Part shown: positions 42,793-50,602 of the stretch, piece after piece
Position numbering within the stretch: the stretch's first letter is position 1
How the letters are laid out: every line of letters begins with the position of its first letter
Assembly: GCF_018499875.1 (NCBI RefSeq)
Contig: NZ_JAHBAY010000007.1
Location: forward strand, 248,001 to 312,000
DNA from: Kineosporia corallincola
GTDB taxonomy: Bacteria; Actinomycetota; Actinomycetes; Actinomycetales; Kineosporiaceae
Length of the DNA: 64,000 nt
Direction: 5' to 3'
Program-made: the position numbers and the translations under genes
The notes under the pieces: model-generated
What the model was told of the DNA's origin: nothing
The model's database searches: none
What the model saw: the letters and a program-made list of their open reading frames with translations, nothing else

Positions 42793-43593
42793 TCAGGAGG
42801 TCACGACCAGCGCCAGCAGGGCCGCGGCCACACCGATCTCGACACCGGCGCCGATGACGTCGCCGGTGATCCCGCCCAGCCGTCGCACCGCGCGGCGCAC
42901 CAGCACCTCCGTGGCCACCACGGTCACCAGCACCGCAACCGGCCCCGCCCACCAGGCCAGACCGGCGGCCCGTCCGGTGAGCGTGGCGATCACCAGGCTC
43001 CCGATCATGGACGACGTCAGCAGCGGATTCCCGACCGCCCCCGCGACCATCGCCCCCAGCCCTTCCGGTCGTGCCGGGGGAACTCCGGTGCGGCAGATCA
43101 CCGGGATCGCGAGCCGGGCGGTCACGGCCACGGTGACCACGGCGAGGGCCGCGAGCAGATCGCCCGACCAGCCTCCGGCGTGGTGCGCCCGTGCCGTGAC
43201 GAGCACCTGGTCCAGCGTCGTGACCTGGAGCATCAGCACGATCACCACCATCACCACGCCAGCCGGCCCGCTGTCGCCGCGACGCATCACGTCGAGGGCC
43301 CTGTCGCGGTTGTAGCTGGCGGTGAATCCGTCGGCGGTGTCGGCGAGTCCGTCCAGGTGCAGGGCCCGCGTGCTCAGCGCGAACACCGCCACCACCAGCA
43401 CGGCCACCACCAGCGGAGCCAGCCCGAGCCGGAGCCCGGCGAACGCCACCAGCCACCCGGCCCCGCCCGGCACCACCCCGGCCAGCGGCGCGAGCGCCAT
43501 GGCCCGCCCCGGCACCGGCGCCGCCACGGTGGTGGGGGCAGGCACCGGGTAGGCGGTCAGGGTTCCGAAGGCCAGCCGTAGTGCGTCAATCAT
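42793..43593 (-). CDS. cobS: Adenosylcobinamide-GDP ribazoletransferase
   Basis: A 266-residue membrane enzyme for the last step of the cobalamin nucleotide loop, joining adenosylcobinamide-GDP and alpha-ribazole. The signature RALHLDGLADTADGF (about residues 80-94) with DRALDVMRRGDSGPAGV is present, and about seven hydrophobic segments follow. It begins with ATG at 43593 (MIDALRLAFGTLTAYPVP), just after the cobT-like stop at 43641, so the cob genes are co-transcribed. Confidence 0.95.
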   Translation of the reverse strand: MIDALRLAFGTLTAYPVPAPTTVAAPVPGRAMALAPLAGVVPGGAGWLVAFAGLRLGLAPLVVAVLVVAVFALSTRALHLDGLADTADGFTASYNRDRALDVMRRGDSGPAGVVMVVIVLMLQVTTLDQVLVTARAHHAGGWSGDLLAALAVVTVAVTARLAIPVICRTGVPPARPEGLGAMVAGAVGNPLLTSSMIGSLVIATLTGRAAGLAWWAGPVAVLVTVVATEVLVRRAVRRLGGITGDVIGAGVEIGVAAALLALVVTS

Positions 43594-43640
43594 GGACGAC
43601 GAGGAGCCCGCACCCCCACCCCCGACTTCCGCCGTCGGCA

Positions 43641-44723
43641 TCAGCGCCGCTCAGGGGTGCCGTCGTCCGCGGCGGCCTGGTCCGCAGCGGCGCTGTCCTC
43701 GGAAACCTGGTCCGTGGAGACGGTCTCGAACGCCGAGGTGCCGCTCTCGAAGCCAGGGCCGGCGAGTACCGGGACCGCACCGTCGAGAGCAGCGGCCTCG
43801 GCCACGACCGTCCCGCTCTCACGGGGCTCACCGCCCGCGCCGGTGCCCGCATCGGTGTCCTCGGGCTCGTCCTCCTGACGCTCCTGCGCCCGCAGCACCG
43901 CGGTCTCCAGCAACTGGAGGGTGAGGCGGGCGCCGGTGCCGTCCCCGTCGTCGAGGCCCAGGTCGGTGACGGCGGTCAGGCGCAGCTCGTCGAGCATGCG
44001 ACGGGTCAGCACGGCCCGCCCGGAGTCGGCCGCGAGCCACCAGCTGTGGGCCGCGGGGGCCAGGCGGGCGGCGAGCAGGGCGCAGGTGATGGCGACCGGG
44101 CCGTCCAGGACCGCCGGGGTGCGGCGCGCGGCGGCCTGGAGCAGCAGACCGGTTCCGGCCAGCAGCTCACGATGATCCAGCAGGTGCATCAGCCGGTACG
44201 GGTCCCTGCGGTTGCCGCGCACCACCTTCAGCCCGTCGCGGATGCGCGCCACCCGCTCGATCCAGGCCGGGTCGCCGACCCCCGGCTGCGGCCAGCCCAT
44301 CGCCTCGACCGCGTCCAGCCCCAGCACCTGGGCCGCGGCGATCTGCCAGGCCGTGTCGTGCGGCGCCACCGGAATGCTGAGCAACAGCAGGTCGGTCCCG
44401 TCGTCCACCGCGTCGTCGGCGGTGGCGACTCCCCAGTCCAGCGCGTCCGCGGCGTCTTTCGGAGCGGTGAAGCGGTGCAGCACCACCTGCGAGCGCACCG
44501 GCCCGGACGTGCCGGTGCCCGGCAGCCAGAAGTGCTCGACGCGCTGCGGCAGCTGCCGGCCCACCACCGAGGCCCACCACCGGGTCAGCTCATCGAGCCG
44601 GTCGCCCCCGGGTGTGGGCACACCACCGCGCGGCCGGGCCCGCATACCTCCCGAGGATCCGTCCGGTGTGGTGACGAGGGCAGCGATCCTGGTGAGTTCT
44701 TCCTCCTGCACGGCGCCCATCAT
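43641..44723 (-). CDS. CobT-like phosphoribosyltransferase, degenerate
   Basis: A 360-residue protein whose middle and C-terminal parts match nicotinate-nucleotide-dimethylbenzimidazole phosphoribosyltransferase: GTDLLLLSIPVAPHDTAWQ, VVRGNRRDPYRLMHLLDH, AARRTPAVLDGPVAITCALLAARLAP and HSWWLAADSG. The glycine-rich GMGNTT-type loop is not present, and the catalytic Glu region GEGTGA reads DGDGTGAR. The N-terminal ~100 residues of CobT, with the FAGDHG strand, are missing. A C-tail of acidic and Ala-rich sequence is added. It lies between cobU and cobS, so the role is probably in cobalamin, but the enzyme may be weak or altered. The ATG pair is at 44723/44720. Confidence 0.85.
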   Translation of the reverse strand: MMGAVQEEELTRIAALVTTPDGSSGGMRARPRGGVPTPGGDRLDELTRWWASVVGRQLPQRVEHFWLPGTGTSGPVRSQVVLHRFTAPKDAADALDWGVATADDAVDDGTDLLLLSIPVAPHDTAWQIAAAQVLGLDAVEAMGWPQPGVGDPAWIERVARIRDGLKVVRGNRRDPYRLMHLLDHRELLAGTGLLLQAAARRTPAVLDGPVAITCALLAARLAPAAHSWWLAADSGRAVLTRRMLDELRLTAVTDLGLDDGDGTGARLTLQLLETAVLRAQERQEDEPEDTDAGTGAGGEPRESGTVVAEAAALDGAVPVLAGPGFESGTSAFETVSTDQVSEDSAAADQAAADDGTPERR

Positions 44724-44767
44724 GACGGCCCCACCACGCCGCCGCCGAACGGGGCCGTTGCGGCGGC

Positions 44768-45985
44768 TCAGGCGTCGGTGCGCAGCAGTCGCCCGGCGAC
44801 CACCACGAATACGTCCTCGCTGGCGTCGGCGAGCCGGGCGTTCAGCCGGCCGAGCTCCTCGCGGAACATCCGCCCGGACGCCGTGGACGGCACGATCGAC
44901 CAGCCCACCTCGTCGGACACCGCCACCAGCGGCGCCGACCGCTGCCGCCATGCGGCCAGCAGCGCCTCGATCTCGGCGTCGAGCTGTTCCCGCCAGCCCG
45001 GCCGCTCGTCCCAGGCCCCACACCGGTCGAGCACCCCGCTGAGCCAGGTGCCCACCGAGTCCAGCAGGATCGCCCGCTCGTCCTGCGCCAGCGGCCCGGC
45101 CACCTCGACCGTCTCCAGCGTGCGCCACCAGTCCGGCCGCCGCTGCTGGTGCTTGCGTACCCGCGCGGCCCACTCCTCGTCCTCCGGGTGCTCGGTGGGG
45201 GAGTCCTCCACCGAAGCCGAAGCCGAATCATCCTTTTCGGCAACTGGTTTCGGGCCGGTGGCCAGATAGACCACCTCGGGCGCGGCCGAGAGCATCTGCT
45301 CGGCGAACGCCGACTTGCCCGACCCCGACCCACCGAGCACCAGCACCCGCCCGCCCGACCCACTCGACCCACCCCGGCCCGGCCGGGCGGCAGACTCGAC
45401 CGGCGGGAACCCGTGGCCCGGGTCGGCGTCCCGCTCCAGCTCGATACCGCTCCCGGGGCCGGGCAGTTCGGCCCCCCACAACCGCAGGCAGGCCTCCAGC
45501 CGGGCCGGATGGGTCTCGTGATGGCTCAGGCCGACCAGCAGACAGCGGGTGCCGGGCCCGATCACCCCCCGCGCTCGCAGCCGGGCCAGGCCACGGGCAC
45601 AGGCCACGGAGGGCATCTCCCCGCCGGAACCGGCCGCGTCCGGAGCAGGGCCGAGGTAGACGGCCCGCAGTTCGTCGTCCACGATCGGAGGAGCGAGCGA
45701 ATCCAGCACCGCGCCGGGAATCTCGCCCGCCTGCGGCGCCCACAGCACGAGACCCCGCGCCGTCCGGATCAGCACCACGCCCGCGCCGAGGGGCTCGAAG
45801 CCGGCGCTGTGCGCGGCCGGTTCCCGTTCCACGCCCTCCAGCCCGATCGCCCAGCCGTCCGGCGACTCCAGCCGGGCCGGCCCGTGCGTCACCCCGGCCC
45901 GGTGTGCCCGGGAGCAGACCGCGCAGGAGCAGCCCGTCACCGGGAAGCCGCCGGCCGGACCGGTCGCCGTGAGATTCAGCCGCAT
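44768..45985 (-). CDS. cobU: CobU kinase/guanylyltransferase fused to a hydrolase-like domain
   Basis: A 405-residue fusion. The C-terminal half (about 215-405) is CobU, which phosphorylates adenosylcobinamide and adds GMP: LVLGGSGSGKSAFAEQML with the P-loop, and VAVSDEVGWSIVPSTASGRMFREELGRLN. The N-terminal ~200 residues resemble metallo-beta-lactamase-fold proteins of the PhnP group (GCSCAVCSRAH near residue 20), but the HxHxDH metal motif is absent, so it is probably not an active hydrolase. Such fused CobU proteins are common in actinobacteria. The ATG at 45985 has AGGAGACGATCG upstream. Confidence 0.9.
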   Translation of the reverse strand: MRLNLTATGPAGGFPVTGCSCAVCSRAHRAGVTHGPARLESPDGWAIGLEGVEREPAAHSAGFEPLGAGVVLIRTARGLVLWAPQAGEIPGAVLDSLAPPIVDDELRAVYLGPAPDAAGSGGEMPSVACARGLARLRARGVIGPGTRCLLVGLSHHETHPARLEACLRLWGAELPGPGSGIELERDADPGHGFPPVESAARPGRGGSSGSGGRVLVLGGSGSGKSAFAEQMLSAAPEVVYLATGPKPVAEKDDSASASVEDSPTEHPEDEEWAARVRKHQQRRPDWWRTLETVEVAGPLAQDERAILLDSVGTWLSGVLDRCGAWDERPGWREQLDAEIEALLAAWRQRSAPLVAVSDEVGWSIVPSTASGRMFREELGRLNARLADASEDVFVVVAGRLLRTDA

Positions 45986-46044
45986 CGATCGTCTCCTGGT
46001 GAGGAAGGGTGGCCTGGCGGGCCGGTTCACGTACCGTAGGGCGG

Positions 46045-46257
46045 GTGAATTCATGGAGCTGGCGGTACGAGGCAGTGGACGGCTCAGCCATGACGGGAGC
46101 CGAGTTGCCCCGCACCGGTTTCCCGAATCAGGCCGACGCGGAGAGCTGGGTCGGCGAGAGCTGGCACGACCTGCTGGCCGCCGGGGTCGAGCAGGTCACC
46201 CTGCTCAACTCCGGCGAGAAGGTCTACGGCCCGATGAGTCTCAGGCCGCTCGCCTAG
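46045..46257 (+). CDS. Small conserved actinobacterial protein
   Basis: A 70-residue protein beginning VNSWSWRYEAVDGS with FPNQADAESWVGESWHDLL and VEQVTLLNSGEKVYGPMSL. Similar small proteins are conserved near gcvT and cob genes in actinomycetes. The GTG at 46045 is preceded by TACCGT seven bases upstream, so a leaderless transcript is plausible. A longer frame from 46009 is less likely. It ends one base before the convergent aldo/keto reductase. The function is unknown. Confidence 0.7.
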   Translation: MNSWSWRYEAVDGSAMTGAELPRTGFPNQADAESWVGESWHDLLAAGVEQVTLLNSGEKVYGPMSLRPLA

Positions 46258-47283
46258 CTACACCCGCGGTTCCACCGGCGGGCGGCCCTTGGGCGCCCGC
46301 CGGCTGGTCCACGTGGTGTCGGTGTTGACCGCGTCGCCCAGCACCTCGTCGATGCGGGCCAGCACGTCGGCCTCCAGCTTCACGCCCACCGCGGCCACGT
46401 TCTCCTTGACCTGCTCGGGCCGCGAGGCACCGATGATCGCCGAGGCCACGTTGGGGTTCTGGAGCACCCAGGCCACGCCGAGCTGCGCCATGGACAGGTC
46501 GAGTTCGGCCGCGATCGGGGCCAGACCCTGCACCCGCTGGAGCACCTCGTCCTTCATCCAGCGGGAGATGAACGAGGCGCCACCGTTGGTGTCGGTGGCC
46601 CGTGACCCGGCCGGCGCCGGCCGGCCCGGCAGGTACTTGCCGGTGAGGATGCCCTGCGCGAGCGGGGAGAAGACGATCTGCGACAGGCCCAGGTCGCGGC
46701 TGGCCGGGACCACCTCGCCCTCGATGACCCGCCAGAGCATCGAGTACTCCGGCTGGTTCGACACCAGGTGGATGCCCAGGTCGTCGGCCAGCACCCGGCC
46801 CGCCCGGATCTGGTCGGCGTTCCACTCGCTCACGCCGATGTAGAGCGCCTTGCCCGAGCGGACCACGTCGGCGAACGCCAGCATGGTCTCTTCGAGCGGA
46901 GTCTCCACGTCGAACCGGTGGGCCTGGTACACGTCGACGTAGTCGGTCTTCAGGCGCCGCAGGGAGCCGTTGATCGACTCCATGATGTGCTTGCGCGACA
47001 GCCCCGCGTCGTTGGCGCCCTTCGGCCCGGTGGCCCAGTAGACCTTGGTGAAGATCTCCAGGCTCTCGCGCCGCTCGGAGGCCAGGGCCTCGCCCAGCAC
47101 CACCTCGGCGGTGGTGTTGGCGTAGGTGTCGGCGGTGTCGAACGAGGTGATGCCGACGTCGAGCGCCGCCCGCACGCACTGGGTGGCCACGTCGTTCTCC
47201 ACCTGGGAGCCGTGCGTGATCCAGTTGCCGTACGTCAGCTCGCTGATCTTCAGGCCGCTGCGGCCGAGGTACCGATACTCCAT
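46258..47283 (-). CDS. Aldo/keto reductase (KCNAB/YghZ-like)
   Basis: A 341-residue NADPH-dependent reductase with the TIM barrel of the potassium-channel beta-subunit type. Catalytic residues are visible: Asp and Tyr in FDTADTYANTTAEVVLG, Lys in IFTKVYWATG and His in VYQAHRFD. The NADP-binding C-terminus has IIGASRPEQVKENVAAVG. The ATG at 47283 is in MEYRYLGRSGLK. Substrates are small aldehydes or ketones; the sequence does not say which. Confidence 0.93.
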   Translation of the reverse strand: MEYRYLGRSGLKISELTYGNWITHGSQVENDVATQCVRAALDVGITSFDTADTYANTTAEVVLGEALASERRESLEIFTKVYWATGPKGANDAGLSRKHIMESINGSLRRLKTDYVDVYQAHRFDVETPLEETMLAFADVVRSGKALYIGVSEWNADQIRAGRVLADDLGIHLVSNQPEYSMLWRVIEGEVVPASRDLGLSQIVFSPLAQGILTGKYLPGRPAPAGSRATDTNGGASFISRWMKDEVLQRVQGLAPIAAELDLSMAQLGVAWVLQNPNVASAIIGASRPEQVKENVAAVGVKLEADVLARIDEVLGDAVNTDTTWTSRRAPKGRPPVEPRV

Positions 47284-47331
47284 ACAGGCGACTCTATTGC
47301 GAGCCACCGACAGTCTCCCGCCGGGACGGGA

Positions 47332-47949
47332 TCAGGAGGGGTACTGCCCCCGGTTCACCATCGGCCGGGGCATGCGGCCGCGGCGGAACTGGAGCGCGCG
47401 CATCATGCCGTAGGTGCCGGCGCCGGCCGAGCCGGGACGGCCCTCGAACCGGGCGTCGACCAGCTTCTGGAGCCGGCGCCGCAGCAGGTACGAGTCGACC
47501 GCGACGACCAGCACGAAGCCGTACAGCAGCACCAGCGAGACCAGGCGCAGCACCGGCACGTTGACCACGCCGAGCACCAGCGAGAACAGCGCGACCGGCA
47601 GGAAGTACTCGCCCAGGTTGCGGCGGGCGTCGATGTAGTCGCGCACGTACTTGCGGGCCGGGCCCTTGTCGCGGGCCGGCAGGTACCGGTCGTCGCCGTT
47701 GTTCATCGCCTCGCGCGCCCGGATGCGCTCCTCACGGGCCACGGCGGCGCGCGCCTTGCGGGCGGCCTTGCGCTCGGCCCGGGTGGCACCGGCCGGCGCG
47801 GCGGGCGCGCCGATCAGCGGACGCCGGTTGCGGGCTTCCGACTCGCGGCGGGTGGGTGTGGGGCGGCCCTTGCCCCCGACCTTGACCGGCTGCTCGGCAG
47901 GGGTCTCCTGCGGGGCGGCGGTCGATGAGGCCTTGTCGCGTCCGAACAC
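47332..47949 (-). CDS. DUF3043 membrane protein
   Basis: A 205-residue actinobacterial protein of the DUF3043 family. A long charged, basic N-terminus (RAERKAARKARAAVAREERIR, about 58-80) precedes KYVRDYIDARRNLGEYFLP, then two hydrophobic segments (about 118-135 and 138-155: VALFSLVLGVVNVPVL and LVSLVLLYGFVLVVAV), and a basic C-terminus. The GTG at 47949 has TACCCT (47956-47961) seven bases upstream and no ribosome site, suggesting leaderless initiation. The function is unknown. Confidence 0.85.
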   Translation of the reverse strand: MFGRDKASSTAAPQETPAEQPVKVGGKGRPTPTRRESEARNRRPLIGAPAAPAGATRAERKAARKARAAVAREERIRAREAMNNGDDRYLPARDKGPARKYVRDYIDARRNLGEYFLPVALFSLVLGVVNVPVLRLVSLVLLYGFVLVVAVDSYLLRRRLQKLVDARFEGRPGSAGAGTYGMMRALQFRRGRMPRPMVNRGQYPS

Positions 47950-47961
47950 GTCATCAGGGTA

Positions 47962-48472
47962 ACCGGCCCCGGACACGTGCTGTGTCCACCCACCCGGTCC
48001 GGAACCACATCGTGACGAGGCGCGCGGCAGCGCCGATGCGGCGGGAGGAGGTGAAGATCGGCAGCGGGGTGGAACCGGCTGTGCGAAGAAGCGGACAAGG
48101 ACACCCCCGGCGTGGGAGCGTTGTCCCGCGGTCACCGTGCTTCCGCAGCCCGCCGGGCGGGTCGGCAGCGATGGTTCTCGGTGCACCGTGCGCGGCGGCG
48201 GCCGGTCGGCGTACCGGTCAGGCAGTCACGTCAACGGGGTCGGCAACGGAACGGCGCGTGGAGGGACCGCGACGTCACCGTGCCGGTTCGCCGCGGGGAT
48301 CCACGAGTCACGCACGACACGTCGCTGCACAACGGGGAAGCACGTCTCGCCTGCTCGTCGGGGCATCCATGAGACAGCTCCCGGGCCCGAACGATTCGGT
48401 CGCCCGGCTCGTTGGAATTCCATGTGTCGCGCACTGTCCGTATTCGAACAACGACAGCATTGGGGGGTCGAG
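47962..48472. other. Intergenic region upstream of the TetR gene
   Basis: About 510 bases with no convincing gene. Near the right end TTGGAA (about 48411) is a candidate -35 for the regulator and AACAACGACAGC is its leader, followed by the GGGGGGTCGAG ribosome site. No repeat or RNA signature was found. Confidence 0.5.
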
Positions 48473-49093
48473 ATGCCGGTCATCCAGCGGCGTGCCCAGG
48501 ACACCCGCTCAGCGCTGCTGCACGCGGCTCGGCAGGTGTTCGCCGACGTGGGCTACAGCGAGGCGAGCGTCGCCGAGGTGGTGTCGCGGGCCGGGTCCAG
48601 CGTGGGCAGCATGTACCACCACTTCGGTGGCAAGGCTGATCTGTACACCGCGCTCTACGACGGGTTCCAGACCAGGCAGGACGCCCGCGCCGACGGCGCG
48701 GTGCGAGAGGCGATGGCGGAGGGGGAGTGGGACCCGGTGCGGCTGATGGCCGCGGGTTCCCGGGCGTTCCTCCAAGGGGCCTGGGCCGAGCGGGATCTCG
48801 CCCGGTTGTTCCTCACCGGTGACAGCCCGCCCGGGTTCGACCAGACGCTGCGCGACGGTTTCACCGGCTGGGCACAGCGCAGCGGGGCCAGCCTGCGGTC
48901 GGCCGAGGACCAGCCGCTGAACCAGGCCCATCTGCTGGTCATCGGCTCGGTCATCGCGGCCGGGGCCCGGGAGGTCACCAACCAGCCGGACTCGCTGGCC
49001 GCCGCGGCGTTCACCGAAGACGTCGTCGGCATGCTCGACCGGCTCTGCCGGCCCGGTCACCGCGATCGCGACCTGGCCGAGCAGCCGGGCTGA
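48473..49093 (+). CDS. TetR-family transcriptional regulator
   Basis: A 206-residue repressor. The helix-turn-helix region RSALLHAARQVFADVGYSEA-SVAEVVSRAGSSVGSMYHHFGGKADLYTAL (residues 12-58) is a classic TetR N-terminus. The C-terminal ~140 residues form the ligand domain, with no diagnostic ligand residues. The ATG at 48473 has GGGGGG upstream, and the frame back to 48137 is leader. Targets may be its own promoter or the M20 peptidase downstream. Confidence 0.9.
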   Translation: MPVIQRRAQDTRSALLHAARQVFADVGYSEASVAEVVSRAGSSVGSMYHHFGGKADLYTALYDGFQTRQDARADGAVREAMAEGEWDPVRLMAAGSRAFLQGAWAERDLARLFLTGDSPPGFDQTLRDGFTGWAQRSGASLRSAEDQPLNQAHLLVIGSVIAAGAREVTNQPDSLAAAAFTEDVVGMLDRLCRPGHRDRDLAEQPG

Positions 49094-49115
49094 AGGAGTA
49101 CGTAAGGGCACGACG

Positions 49116-49147
49116 CAGCGACGGTGTTTCGCGCCACACCGTCGCTG
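49116..49147 (+). terminator. Hairpin between tetR and the peptidase gene
   Basis: CAGCGACGGTGT (49116-49127) pairs perfectly over 12 bp with ACACCGTCGCTG (49136-49147), loop of eight bases. TATTTT just after could be a short T-rich tail or the -10 of the peptidase gene at 49165. Confidence 0.6.
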
Positions 49148-49164
49148 CTGGATATTTTCGGGGT

Positions 49165-50547
49165 ATGACCCACCAGCCGTTTTCCCCTGACACCGAGTTC
49201 GATGTCGAGAACCTTCGCCTGCGCCTCGCCGAGCTGATGCCCGGGGTGCGGGCCGACCTGGAACGGCTCGTCCGCATCCCCAGCGTCTCCGCCTCCGCGT
49301 TCGACCGGTCCACCCTCGAAGACAGCGCCGCCCTGGTCGCCGACCTGCTGCGCGGCGCCGGCCTCGACGACGTCGAGATCCTCCGCGTCGAGGGTGGCCG
49401 CCCGGCCGTCGTCGGCCGCAGGCCCGCCCCCGAGGGCGCCCCCACCGTGATGCTGTACGCCCACCACGACGTGCAGCCCCCGGGCGCCGAACAGGACTGG
49501 GAGAGCGCCCCGTTCGAGCCCACCGAGCGGAACGGGCGGCTGTACGCGCGCGGCGCCGCCGACGACAAGGCCGGGATCATGGCCCACGTCGCCGCCCTGC
49601 GGGTGCTGGGTGACGAGCTCGGCGTCGGCCTGGTCGTGTTCTCCGAGGGCGAGGAGGAGATCGGCTCGCCCACCTTCACCGCGTTCCTCGAGGAGTACCG
49701 CGAGCGGCTGGCCGCCGACGTGATCGTGGTGGCCGACTCGGCGAACTGGAAGGTCGGCGTGCCCGGCCTGACCACCACGCTGCGCGGTCTCGTCGACGGC
49801 ACGATCACCGTGCGCACCCTGAGCCACGCGGTGCACTCCGGTATGTACGGCGGCCCGGTGCCGGACGCGATGATGGCCACGATCCGGCTGCTCGACTCGT
49901 TCTGGAACGCGGACGGCAGCTTCGCCGTCGAGGGCCTCCTGTCCGGCGAGAGCGAGCCGCTGGAGTACGCGGAGACCGACTTCCGCGCCGACTCCGGCCT
50001 GCTGGAGGGCGTCGAGCTGATCGGCACCGGATCGCTCACCTCGCGGATCTGGACCCGCCCGGCGATGAGCGTCATCGGGATCGACGCGCCCACCGTGGCG
50101 CAGGCGTCGAACACCCTGATCCCCGAGGTCACGGTGAAGTTCTCGGTACGCATCGCGCCCGGCCAGGACCCGGCGGCGGCGATGGCCGCGATCCGGGCGC
50201 ACGCCGAGGCGAACGCGCCGTTCGGGGCGCGGGTGACCGTGGCCGAGGGGGAGGCCGGGCACTCGTTCCGGGCCGACGTCGACGGCCCGGTCTACGACGT
50301 GGCCCGCTGGGCGATGGAGAAGGCCTGGGGCACGGCGCCGGTCGGGATCGGAATCGGCGGGTCCATCCCGTTCATCGCCGACCTGCTGGAGGTCTACCCG
50401 CAGGCCACGGTGCTGCTGACGGGTGTCGAGGACCCGGACTCGCGGGCCCACGGAGCCAACGAGTCGCTGCACCTGGCCGAGTTCGAGAAGTGCTGCCTGG
50501 CCGAGGCTCTGATGCTGGCCGCACTGGGGCGTCCGGCCGCACGCTGA
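49165..50547 (+). CDS. M20 family dipeptidase
   Basis: A 460-residue zinc peptidase of the M20 type that hydrolyses dipeptides or N-acyl amino acids. The first metal-binding motif is VMLYAHHDVQPPG (about 95-107) with Asp, then LYARGAADDKAGIMAHVAAL and EGEEEIGSPTF (Glu general base, about 160-170). The dimerisation domain with HAVHSGMYGGPVPDAM follows, and GIGIGGSIPFI and HGANESLHLAEFEK near the end. The ATG at 49165 has no strong ribosome site and may be leaderless. It could be carnosine-type, but the substrate is not readable. Confidence 0.92.
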   Translation: MTHQPFSPDTEFDVENLRLRLAELMPGVRADLERLVRIPSVSASAFDRSTLEDSAALVADLLRGAGLDDVEILRVEGGRPAVVGRRPAPEGAPTVMLYAHHDVQPPGAEQDWESAPFEPTERNGRLYARGAADDKAGIMAHVAALRVLGDELGVGLVVFSEGEEEIGSPTFTAFLEEYRERLAADVIVVADSANWKVGVPGLTTTLRGLVDGTITVRTLSHAVHSGMYGGPVPDAMMATIRLLDSFWNADGSFAVEGLLSGESEPLEYAETDFRADSGLLEGVELIGTGSLTSRIWTRPAMSVIGIDAPTVAQASNTLIPEVTVKFSVRIAPGQDPAAAMAAIRAHAEANAPFGARVTVAEGEAGHSFRADVDGPVYDVARWAMEKAWGTAPVGIGIGGSIPFIADLLEVYPQATVLLTGVEDPDSRAHGANESLHLAEFEKCCLAEALMLAALGRPAAR

Positions 50548-50552
50548 CCGGT

Positions 50553-50594
50553 GCTCCTCGTCGTCCTCAAGCAGAACTGGGGACGACGAGGAGC
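50553..50594. terminator. Hairpin between the peptidase gene and nadA
   Basis: GCTCCTCGTCGTCC (50553-50566) pairs with GGACGACGAGGAGC (50581-50594), 14-base loop, between convergent genes. It shares the GACGACGAGGAGCCCG motif with the glnII terminator. Confidence 0.7.
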
Positions 50595-50602
50595 CCGCGG
50601 GC

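Noticed and set aside
45986-46044. Cobalamin riboswitch before the cob genes
   Set aside because: The gap is only about 60 bases and has none of the conserved B12-box sequence.
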